Shown here in pieces: positions 14,415 to 20,517 of a DNA stretch of 20,517 nt. Location: contig JAHEGL010000057.1 of NCBI GenBank assembly GCA_024645145.1, positions 1-20,517 on the forward strand, read 5' to 3'. The notes under the pieces were generated by a model. It was not told where the DNA came from. It searched no databases and worked only from the letters and a program-made list of their open reading frames with translations. The position numbers and the translations under genes are program-made. Positions within the stretch are counted from its first letter, which is position 1. Each line of letters opens with the position of its first letter. Source of the stretch: Planktotalea sp. GTDB taxonomy: Bacteria > Pseudomonadota > Alphaproteobacteria > Rhodobacterales > Rhodobacteraceae.

Positions 14415-15413
14415 ATGACTGCAACTTTTCCTTTAGCTGAGATCTGGCGTGGCGAATTTCTGGAGAGCGTTCATCTCGGGCACGCCGTCATTTGCGATGG
14501 TGCAGGCGAGATTGTGGACGCGTGGGGCAATCCTGAGGAAATTGTACTGCCTAGGTCGTCTTCCAAGATGTTGCAGGGCATCCCGTTGATCACTTCAGGC
14601 GCTGCGGATGCCGCAGGTTTGAGCACTGAGCATCTCGCGCTGGCGTGCGCCTCTCATCAAGGAGCTGCGATCCACACTGACCGTGTTTCCGCATGGCTCG
14701 ATGATCTAGGGCTTGGGGAAAGCGATATGCGGTGTGGTCCGCAAATGCCGGACGATTTGCCTGCAAAAACTGATTTGATCAAAACAGACAAAAGCCCTTG
14801 CCAGATCCACAACAACTGTTCTGGCAAACACGCTGGCTTTCTAACGCTGAGTAAGCATCTAGGGGCGGGACCGGAGTATATTGCCCCTGAACATGCTGTG
14901 CAAAAGGCATGTCTCGACGCTTTTGAACAGGCGACACAGCTTACATCACCGGGTTTTGGTATTGATGGGTGTTCTGCCCCCAACCATGCAAGTTCTTTGC
15001 ATGGCATCGCGCGTGCGATGGGCTTCTTTTCATCTGCGCATACGCGTTCTGATACCTTCAGCACTGCTGCTGCGCGCTTGACCGAGGCGATGGCGCTGCA
15101 TCCTGAATTGGTTGCCGGTGAAACACGCGCTTGCACAGAACTCATGCGTGCCATGGGTGGAAGAACCGCAATCAAGACAGGTGCCGAAGCATTCTATGTG
15201 GCGATCTTGCCAGAGCAACAGCTTGGGATAGCTCTCAAGGTTGCAGACGGAACAACACGCGGTGCGGAATGTGCGATTGCAGCGCTTTTGGTGCGTGCCG
15301 GTGTGCTTGATGCGAACCATCCTGCTACCCTGAAACGCATGAACGCCCCAATCACCAATTGGCGCGGGACGCTCACAGGATATATCAGGCCAGCGGCCAG
15401 TTTGGTGGCTTAA
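14415..15413 (+). CDS. Zinc-type (class 3, ReAV-like) L-asparaginase
   Basis: The 332-residue asparaginase belongs to the Rhizobium etli AII/ReAV family, which hydrolyses asparagine to aspartate and ammonia and is unrelated to the E. coli type. From the ATG at 14415 the residue numbers match those I recall for ReAV: the catalytic SxxK pair at Ser48 and Lys51 (in RSSSK), Ser80 in CASHQG, and zinc-site residues Cys135 and Lys138 (in NNCSGKH), with Cys186 in GIDGCSAP close to the third metal ligand. The later GETRACTELMRAMGGRTAIKTGAEAFY also fits. There is no signal peptide, so it is cytoplasmic. GGAG lies 6 bases before the ATG. An in-frame start at 14370 is less likely. It ends tail-to-tail with the thioredoxin gene, overlapping it by 4 bp. 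Confidence 0.95.
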   Translation: MTATFPLAEIWRGEFLESVHLGHAVICDGAGEIVDAWGNPEEIVLPRSSSKMLQGIPLITSGAADAAGLSTEHLALACASHQGAAIHTDRVSAWLDDLGLGESDMRCGPQMPDDLPAKTDLIKTDKSPCQIHNNCSGKHAGFLTLSKHLGAGPEYIAPEHAVQKACLDAFEQATQLTSPGFGIDGCSAPNHASSLHGIARAMGFFSSAHTRSDTFSTAAARLTEAMALHPELVAGETRACTELMRAMGGRTAIKTGAEAFYVAILPEQQLGIALKVADGTTRGAECAIAALLVRAGVLDANHPATLKRMNAPITNWRGTLTGYIRPAASLVA

Positions 15414-15826
15414 GCGTTTGTTGCCGCGCTTAGGGCTGCATCCATCAACTTCTTGATGTTGCGCTCGGACGTATCCGCAACGATGCGGCCAATCTCTTGT
15501 TTGCCTTTGAGAGCGACCAATGTGGAGCGGCGCGGAATCTTCAAACGATCCGCCATTTGCGATTTACCGTATGTGTCCCAATCGACGTTGATGAACGTAA
15601 TGTTCTGCTCATATGTGCCATCTTCGGACTTGAGCTTGTTCAATACGCGCTCTTGAGCGCGGCAAGTACCACACCAGGGCGCTTTGAAATCCAGAAATAC
15701 GGTTTCTCCGGCTGCGAGGCGTTCTTTCATGAGGCCCGGCGTGTAGTCCAGCGGTGCCGCGAATGCAGGCAAAGCGGGCAATACCAGCGTCGCAGCGCCA
15801 GATAGGATCAAAGTTCTACGGTTCAT
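15410..15826 (-). CDS. Periplasmic thioredoxin-fold protein (partner of CcdA)
   Basis: The 138-residue product has a signal peptide starting MNRRTLILSGAATLVLPALP (cleavage after about AFA23, twin-arginine-like but short, so Sec or Tat is open). A thioredoxin fold follows with the redox motif WCGTC (Cys52, Cys55), FINVDWD, and the conserved-Pro segment LKIPRRSTLVALKG, in which the cis-Pro position is taken by the RRST loop. It is probably a periplasmic thiol reductase kept reduced by the neighbouring CcdA. A TTG at 15832 is in frame, but AAGGAG fits the ATG at 15826 better (6 bases). It lies 24 bp downstream of ccdA, likely in one transcript, like the soxV/soxW or ccdA/trx pairs of relatives. 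Confidence 0.93.
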   Translation of the reverse strand: MNRRTLILSGAATLVLPALPAFAAPLDYTPGLMKERLAAGETVFLDFKAPWCGTCRAQERVLNKLKSEDGTYEQNITFINVDWDTYGKSQMADRLKIPRRSTLVALKGKQEIGRIVADTSERNIKKLMDAALSAATNA

Positions 15827-15850
15827 TTTCAACTCCTTGATTGGTTCAAA

Positions 15851-16564
15851 TTATAAAGCAACGGATAGGTCTTGTAGCCAGATTGGCATGATATCGAGTA
15901 GCCAGCTTTCGATGACGTAGTGCCATTTGAAGAAAAGCATAACGCCCACAGCGATGAAGGCGGCACCCAGTAAAGGACGTGCAGCAACTGCGAAGCGACG
16001 CATCGCTGCTTGGCGTTTTTGCAGAGCTGATCGGGCTCCATAGCCGAGTACGAGAATGATTGTTGAGATACCGAGTGCAAAGAAGATCATGATGGACGTT
16101 GCTCGCAGCAAACTCTCCCCTTGGCTCGCCAAGGAAATTGCACCGCCAAGTGTCGGACCAACACAGGGGCTCCAAACCGCGCCAAGCAGCATGCCACCGA
16201 CGAATTGCCCCGTGAGTGAGCCGCGATCCACATCATCAAGGCCGCTATCCGCTTTCGCCGCAAAACCAGCGGTCGCGGTTGAGAATACGGCAGAAGCTTG
16301 CGGGACCAGCAGCACAACTCCAAAAAGGATCATCAGAACCGCGCCTGCTTGTGCGATATCATCAGCATTAAGCCCAACGGCACGCCCAAAGGCAGAGACA
16401 GCGACGCCAAGAATGACGAACGACAGGCTCATTCCAGCAGCAAGTGTAATGGGTCCCAAACGGCTAGCTTGCAGGGCAGTGGCCAGCACGATTGGTAACA
16501 CTGGCAAAACACAAGGGTTGATGAGCGTCAGCAGTCCTGCGCCATATGCAAAGAGTAATTCCAT
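15851..16564 (-). CDS. ccdA: CcdA/DsbD-type transmembrane electron carrier
   Basis: The 237-residue inner-membrane protein of the CcdA family passes electrons from cytoplasmic thioredoxin to periplasmic thiol proteins, for example for cytochrome c maturation or sulfur oxidation. Six membrane segments are expected. The two redox cysteines lie in INPCVLP (Cys18, segment 1) and WSPCVGP (Cys134, segment 4), the standard paired CP motifs. The hydrophilic loop at about 94-118 separates the two halves. Its direct downstream partner is the periplasmic thioredoxin, so the pair forms a complete relay. No cytochrome c maturation or sox genes are in the window, so the final target is open. The ribosome-binding site before the ATG is weak. 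Confidence 0.94.
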   Translation of the reverse strand: MELLFAYGAGLLTLINPCVLPVLPIVLATALQASRLGPITLAAGMSLSFVILGVAVSAFGRAVGLNADDIAQAGAVLMILFGVVLLVPQASAVFSTATAGFAAKADSGLDDVDRGSLTGQFVGGMLLGAVWSPCVGPTLGGAISLASQGESLLRATSIMIFFALGISTIILVLGYGARSALQKRQAAMRRFAVAARPLLGAAFIAVGVMLFFKWHYVIESWLLDIMPIWLQDLSVAL

Positions 16565-16622
16565 ACGAACGACCTAAGGCGAAACCCACTGGCCTGTCAC
16601 GCCACAAGGTGTTCGCGCGCGT

Positions 16623-17498
16623 TCAACTATCCGTGGGTTTTTGTTTCGAAAGCTGCACGAGCAAAATCCCGATGGTAATGATTACGACGCCAACGACATC
16701 CATAATCCCGAGTTTTTCGCCAAGAAGTAAGGCTGCAATCGACACGCCAAAAAACGGGTTCAGAAAGTGGAACGTCGATGCACGTACTGCGCCAATCCGC
16801 TCGACCAAACTGAACCATATGAAAGTGGCAACAAGGCCAGGGATGAGTGTCGTGTAGGCAAACGCAGTGGCGAGTTTGATTGACGGATTTAAAAACAGTG
16901 TTTCCGTGAAGAAAGAGACGACACCCAAGATCAAAGAACCAACAATCATTTGCAAACCAACAATCATCAACAGATTGCCGCCAGAGGACGCACCGCGCAT
17001 CGCCAATGTGGCGACGGTCAAGCCAAGCGCACCGATTACACAGATTGCCATGCCAAACGCATCTGCGGTGCCGTCAAACCGTGCGCCCATGATCAAAACA
17101 ACACCTGCAATGCCTAGCACAAGGCCGATGATCCCTTGTGTTGGCAGTTTGTCGTTTAAGAAAAGCCATCCTGCGCCTGCCACCATCAACGGCATCGTTG
17201 AGGCGATGATCGAGGCAAGTGAAGCTTCAATAGTTTGCATCGCCAAAAAGTTCAGACCGAGATACAGCGCGTTTTGGCACAGGCCAAACACGAACACTGC
17301 GCGCCATTGCCCGGGGGTGAGCTTCCAATGCTGTCCGAGTGCTTTGGCTATCGCGATACCGATGAGGCCAGACACCAAGAAGCGCAGGCTCAAGGAAGCG
17401 AGGGGCGGTGCATCTTGGACAATAATGCGCGCCGAGGTGAACGCACTTGACCACATGAAGGCAAAGGCAAGGCCCATGAAGAGTGCGCGCAGATCCAT
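16623..17498 (-). CDS. EamA / DMT-superfamily transporter (10 TMS)
   Basis: The 291-residue drug/metabolite transporter superfamily permease has two EamA repeats of about five segments each. The first (residues 1-140) starts MDLRALFMGLAFAFMWSSAFTS, and its last segment carries LGIAGVVLIMGARFDGT. The second starts at about residue 150 and contains the RIGAVRASTFHFLNPFFGVSIAALLLGE signature, followed by GVVIITIGILLV. Members export amino acids, metabolites or drugs. The substrate is unknown. AGGAG stands 7 bases before the ATG. The HU terminator lies directly upstream, so it needs its own promoter, and it is followed after 58 bp by ccdA, which may be co-transcribed. Confidence 0.92.
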   Translation of the reverse strand: MDLRALFMGLAFAFMWSSAFTSARIIVQDAPPLASLSLRFLVSGLIGIAIAKALGQHWKLTPGQWRAVFVFGLCQNALYLGLNFLAMQTIEASLASIIASTMPLMVAGAGWLFLNDKLPTQGIIGLVLGIAGVVLIMGARFDGTADAFGMAICVIGALGLTVATLAMRGASSGGNLLMIVGLQMIVGSLILGVVSFFTETLFLNPSIKLATAFAYTTLIPGLVATFIWFSLVERIGAVRASTFHFLNPFFGVSIAALLLGEKLGIMDVVGVVIITIGILLVQLSKQKPTDS

Positions 17499-17515
17499 TC
17501 TAATGCTCCTAAACG

Positions 17516-17550
17516 TAAAAAGGGTCGCTCAACCTGAGCGACCCTTCCTG
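17516..17550 (-). terminator. Rho-independent terminator of the HU gene
   Basis: A perfect 12-bp stem, AAGGGTCGCTCA (17520-17531) and TGAGCGACCCTT (17535-17546), with a 3-nt loop. It is followed on the minus strand by a T run (TTTTT over 17520-17516). It lies 27 bp after the HU stop codon and is the strongest terminator in the window. Confidence 0.93.
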
Positions 17551-17572
17551 AAATTTTGCTCTGAAAGCAAGA

Positions 17573-17860
17573 TCAGCCGTTGACGCTGTCTTTGAGTGCT
17601 TTCGCGATTGTCATCTTAACAACCTTGTCAGCGTCTTTCTTGATCTGCTCACCCGTTGCTGGGTTGCGAACCATACGCTCTGGACGCTCGCGGCAATAGA
17701 TCTTGCCAACGCCTGGAAGTGTCACAGCACCGCCGCCGGATACTTCGCGTGTGATCAACGCGCATACAGCGTCAAGTGCCGCGCCTGCAGCTTTCTTGTC
17801 GCCGCCCATTTCGTCAGCCAGCGCAGCGACCAGTTGAGTTTTTGTCATTGGTTTTGCCAT
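17573..17860 (-). CDS. HU-family DNA-binding protein
   Basis: HU-type nucleoid protein of 95 residues, binding and bending DNA as a dimer. Seen: the N-terminal TKTQLVAALADEMGGDKKAAGAALDAVCALI helices, GAVTLPGVGKIYCRERPERM, the DNA-contact arm with RNPATGEQI (the conserved Pro is present), and the C-terminal KVVKMTIAKALKDSVNG. Two in-frame starts exist: the ATG at 17866 is only 3 bases from GGGAG, while the ATG at 17860 is 9 bases away and gives the usual MAKPMTKTQL beginning. I prefer 17860. It stands alone between two terminators, with a candidate promoter 40-70 bp upstream. It could be HupB or another HU paralogue, and I leave the gene symbol empty. Confidence 0.94.
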   Translation of the reverse strand: MAKPMTKTQLVAALADEMGGDKKAAGAALDAVCALITREVSGGGAVTLPGVGKIYCRERPERMVRNPATGEQIKKDADKVVKMTIAKALKDSVNG

Positions 17861-17907
17861 ATTCATGGTCTCCCTTTACTGCCCGTATTTTGGGGCTCTA
17901 CCGGCGC

Positions 17908-17936
17908 ATGTAACGTTATCTTGATGCATAACACAA
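17908..17936 (-). promoter_or_regulatory. Candidate promoter of the HU gene
   Basis: On the minus strand TTGTGT (17936-17931), a 17-bp spacer and TTACAT (17913-17908). The distance to the start codon is about 45 bp. The hexamers are only partly consensus-like, and the support is mainly the spacing and the need for a promoter between the amn terminator and HU. Confidence 0.35.
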
Positions 17937-17949
17937 CGCATAGAGGTGC

Positions 17950-17989
17950 AAAAAAATGCGAAAAACAGGTGTTTTCGTCACTTTTCGCA
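17950..17989 (-). terminator. Rho-independent terminator of the ade-amn transcript
   Basis: On the minus strand TGCGAAAA (17989-17982), a 17-nt loop, TTTTCGCA (17964-17957) and then seven T (17956-17950). The 8-bp stem begins four bases after the amn stop codon. The AT-rich stem and large loop make it moderate in strength, but the T tract is clear. Confidence 0.75.
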
Positions 17990-17992
17990 GGG

Positions 17993-19474
17993 TTAAAGGA
18001 AGGCAGTCTCGTGAAATGAGCGCAATTTTCGACTGTGAATGCGTTCAAGCGGCATTTTGCTAAGTGTTTCCATTGCGCGAATCCCAATCATCAAATGCCG
18101 TGCAACCTGTGTGGTGTAGAAATCTGAGGCCATTCCAGGCAGCTTTAGTTCACCGTGCAAGGGCTTGTCTGAGACGCAAAGAAGCGTGCCGTATGGGACG
18201 CGAAACCGGAAGCCGTTTGCAGCAATCGTGGCGCTTTCCATATCAAGCGCAACAGCGCGGGATTGTGAAAGACGCTGGACTGGCCCATCTTGATCGCGCA
18301 GCTCCCAGTTGCGATTGTCAACGGATGCGACAGTTCCTGTGCGCATGATGCGTTTTAGATCGTACCCTTCAAGCTCCGTCACTTCAGCCACGGCTTTCTC
18401 CAAAGCAATCTGAATTTCTGCAAGCGCAGGAATTGGCACCCAGACAGGAAGGTCATCATCAAGGACGCGGTCTTCGCGCAAATACGCATGCGCGAGCACA
18501 AAATCGCCTAAGCTTTGCGAATTGCGAAGACCCGCGCAGTGTCCGACCATCAACCATGCGTGTGGACGTAAAATAGCGACGTGGTCTGTTGCCGTTTTTG
18601 CGTTTGATGGCCCAACCCCGATATTGACCAAAGTGATCCCGCTGCCATCTGCTTTCTTCAGGTGATAGGTTGGCATTTGTGGCATCTTCATCACCGGATC
18701 GATCACATCATCTGGTGACGTGATTTCGACGTTTCCGGTGCTGACAAAACTTGTATATCCGCTTTCTGGATCTGCCAGTTGCGTGCGCGCATATGCTTCA
18801 AATTTGGATACGTAAAACTGGTATTTCGTGAAAAGCACATGGTTTTGGAAGTGCTCAGGCTCGGTCGCGGTGTAGTGCGAAAGGCGCGCAAGCGAGTAAT
18901 CCACACGCTGCGCCGTAAAGGGCGCAAGCGGTTCTGTGCCGTCTTCTGGCAAGTCGAACGTGCCATTTACGATGTCGTCGTTTGTGGTACTCAAGTCTGG
19001 CACATCAAACACGTCGCGTAGGGTAAATTCAGCAGCGCCATCTTGTGGCACAGAAATGCGCGCGTCATTGGCGACAGCGAAGTGTACTGGGATCGGTGTG
19101 TCAGAAACTGAGATGCCGACCGCGACGTCGTGATTCTCAATCAGCAAGCCAATTTGCTGTTCCAGATATTTGCGAAACAAATCAGGTCGCGTGATTGTGG
19201 CGGCATGCATCCCTGGTGATGAAACGTGACCAAAGCTTAAACGGCTATCGACTTGCGCAAAGCTTGTCGTGGTGATCCGGATTTCTGGGTAAAACGCGCG
19301 GTAGCGATGGCCCGGATGGCCCTTTTGCATAGCTTCGGTAAATTTTTCGCACAGGAACGTCGTTGCTTGATCGTAGAGTTTAACAAGCTGATCAACCGCT
19401 GCTTTTGGATCGCGGAACGCTTCTGGATGAAGGCTGTCTGGTGTGACGACTGATTTATCGGTCATAATATCCAC
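17993..19474 (-). CDS. amn: AMP nucleosidase
   Basis: AMN cleaves AMP to adenine and ribose 5-phosphate in the cytoplasm and helps set adenylate levels. The 493-residue product is close to the E. coli length (484). The N-terminal AMN domain (to about residue 180) has HRYRAFYPEIRI and FGHVSSPGMHAATITRP. The C-terminal nucleoside-phosphorylase fold carries VNIGVGPSNAKTATDHVAILRP, MVGHCAGLRNSQSLGDFVLAHAYLR and AVALDMESATIAANG, with RVPYGTLLCVSDKPLHGE, all strongly conserved in AMN. The GTG at 19474 is chosen because AGGGG stands 6 bases before it and overlaps the ade stop codon. An ATG at 19465 is in frame but too far from that site. The gene follows adenine deaminase, so both steps AMP to adenine to hypoxanthine are encoded together. 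Confidence 0.96.
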   Translation of the reverse strand: MDIMTDKSVVTPDSLHPEAFRDPKAAVDQLVKLYDQATTFLCEKFTEAMQKGHPGHRYRAFYPEIRITTTSFAQVDSRLSFGHVSSPGMHAATITRPDLFRKYLEQQIGLLIENHDVAVGISVSDTPIPVHFAVANDARISVPQDGAAEFTLRDVFDVPDLSTTNDDIVNGTFDLPEDGTEPLAPFTAQRVDYSLARLSHYTATEPEHFQNHVLFTKYQFYVSKFEAYARTQLADPESGYTSFVSTGNVEITSPDDVIDPVMKMPQMPTYHLKKADGSGITLVNIGVGPSNAKTATDHVAILRPHAWLMVGHCAGLRNSQSLGDFVLAHAYLREDRVLDDDLPVWVPIPALAEIQIALEKAVAEVTELEGYDLKRIMRTGTVASVDNRNWELRDQDGPVQRLSQSRAVALDMESATIAANGFRFRVPYGTLLCVSDKPLHGELKLPGMASDFYTTQVARHLMIGIRAMETLSKMPLERIHSRKLRSFHETAFL

Positions 19475-19483
19475 AATATGCCC

Positions 19484-20517
19484 CTAGCTTTCAAAGAGCG
19501 GGGTCAATTCACATTTGTTAACATCAACAAGCCCGAGATCAGAAATCCTGATTTCGGAGATCACAACAAGCGCGAGCAAAGAATGCTGCATGTAGGCATT
19601 GTTCAGCGTGCATCCGCAATCGCGCATGGATTGCACCATTTGATCGGCTTTGCGCGCTACATCTTTTGCAGGTACGTCAGACATAAGGCCAGCGATCGGC
19701 AGTTCCACAAGCGCTAATTCAGCACCATCTTTCCAAACCGTGATACCGCCGCCAACCTCTGATAATCTATTCGCGGCCGCAGCCATCATGTCGCGATCTG
19801 TCCCGACAACGATCATATGATGACTGTCATGGGCAACGGTCGACGCCATGGCCATTCTGCCTTCATATCCAAAGCCAGACACAAAACCGTTCACCACGCC
19901 TTGCGTGGCGCGGTGCCGTTCAACCAATGCAATCTGGCAGATGTCGCCGGACGTTTCGACCAAACCATCTGTGACAGCCAAATCTGCTTTCAACGCCTTA
20001 GTCGGCGCTTGGTTTTCGACCACGCCAATAACGTTGGCGCGCACTGTATTTGCACCCTCCGGCGCGTGAATCTCAAACGCTTTAGCGGTTTTCGCAGAGC
20101 CCATGTGCACCGTGTTGCGCGCAAGATCAGGCCATTCAAAGTGTGGGCACTCCGCTTCGCAAACCCCGTTTCGTGCAATAGTTTCACCGCGCGCAATGAC
20201 ATGCTCAATCGGGAGCGTTGTCAGGTCAGAGCTCAGAATAACATCGGCGCGGCGACCCGGAGCGATAGAGCCTAACTCGCGTTCTAACCCGAAATGTGTC
20301 GCCGTGTTGATCGTTGCCATTTGCAGAGCAATCACAGGATCACAGCCGCACGCGATAGCATGGCGCACAACGCGGTTCATATGACCTTCATTTACGATGG
20401 TGCCGGAATGGCTGTCGTCGGTGCATAGTATAAAGCTGCGTGGATCGAGCCCCTTTTGTGTCACCGCGGTAATCTGGCTTTCCACATCATACCAAGCGGA
20501 CCCCAATCGCATCATGT
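19484..20517 (-). CDS. ade: Adenine deaminase, C-terminal part (N-terminal end outside window)
   Basis: Adenine deaminase of the amidohydrolase superfamily turns adenine into hypoxanthine and ammonia. The window holds about the last 344 residues. Seen: FILCTDDSHSGTIVNEGHMNRVVRHAIACGCDPVIALQMATINTATHFGL, in which the Asp of CTDD is the metal or catalytic residue, and LGSIAPGRRADVILSSDL, the usual end of the amidohydrolase barrel. The separate C-terminal domain of this family follows, with VANENQ-like VVENQAPTKALKADLAVTDG, MASTVAHDSHHMIVVGTDRDMMAAAANRL and GGGITVWKDG. The methionine at 20515 is internal and the gene runs off the right edge. The stop overlaps the ribosome-binding site of amn, which suggests coupled translation. 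Confidence 0.95.
   Translation of the reverse strand, partial: MMRLGSAWYDVESQITAVTQKGLDPRSFILCTDDSHSGTIVNEGHMNRVVRHAIACGCDPVIALQMATINTATHFGLERELGSIAPGRRADVILSSDLTTLPIEHVIARGETIARNGVCEAECPHFEWPDLARNTVHMGSAKTAKAFEIHAPEGANTVRANVIGVVENQAPTKALKADLAVTDGLVETSGDICQIALVERHRATQGVVNGFVSGFGYEGRMAMASTVAHDSHHMIVVGTDRDMMAAAANRLSEVGGGITVWKDGAELALVELPIAGLMSDVPAKDVARKADQMVQSMRDCGCTLNNAYMQHSLLALVVISEIRISDLGLVDVNKCELTPLFES

Noticed and set aside
16056..17583. Long open frames antisense to ccdA and the EamA transporter (173 and 238 codons)
   Set aside because: These are common mirror frames of membrane-protein genes. They contain no domain and cross the HU terminator.
1..20517. Defence system, prophage, transposon, CRISPR array or integrated element
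   Set aside because: I saw no integrase, transposase, restriction or toxin-antitoxin gene, no direct-repeat array and no tRNA-end attachment site. The gene set is housekeeping, transport and salvage.

Overview
The window reads as ordinary chromosome from an alphaproteobacterium of the Rhodobacteraceae/Roseobacter group. The reasons are the accD-folC order at the left edge, an invasion-associated-locus-B family protein, a roseobacter-style secreted rhodanese, a Zn-type (Rhizobium etli ReAV-like) asparaginase and an AMP nucleosidase beside an adenine deaminase. Genus cannot be fixed from sequence reading alone. I see no insertion sequence, phage gene, CRISPR array, tRNA or rRNA, and no obvious shift in base composition.

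Left part (1-3395, + strand): the 3' end of accD overlaps folC by 4 bp. Then come a secreted rhodanese-like protein, whose last codons look frameshifted, and a membrane-anchored LysM protein. 3396-3976 carries no recognisable gene. It holds a weak terminator, a good sigma70 promoter, a long rod-like structured RNA of about 235 nt that resembles 6S RNA, and a strong Rho-independent terminator. Next is an FMN-binding PPOX-family gene split by one in-frame TGA, convergent with zapE.

Middle part (5643-14240): an MFS transporter stands on the + strand. A tight minus-strand operon follows, in transcription order AEC transporter, fghA (S-formylglutathione hydrolase), UPF0178 protein, HAD hydrolase and ornithine-cyclodeaminase-family enzyme, most of them overlapping by 1-4 bp. 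A TetR regulator is divergent from it. Then come a 70-residue unknown protein, rlmN, a GFA/CENP-V family protein and an IalB-family secreted protein, all minus strand. A perfect 16-bp palindrome lies between the GFA gene and rlmN.

Right part (14415-20517): an asparaginase ends tail-to-tail with a ccdA plus periplasmic thioredoxin pair, which together probably carry electrons across the membrane. These are followed by an EamA/DMT exporter, an HU-type nucleoid protein with its own terminator, and a purine-salvage pair. In that pair AMN makes adenine from AMP and adenine deaminase (cut by the window edge) makes hypoxanthine.

I did not find a convincing new multi-gene system. The items most worth checking are the candidate 6S RNA, the two genes with apparent fresh lesions within 2 kb of each other (rhodanese frameshift, PPOX nonsense codon), the GFA protein that lacks a usual zinc ligand, and the 16-bp palindrome.
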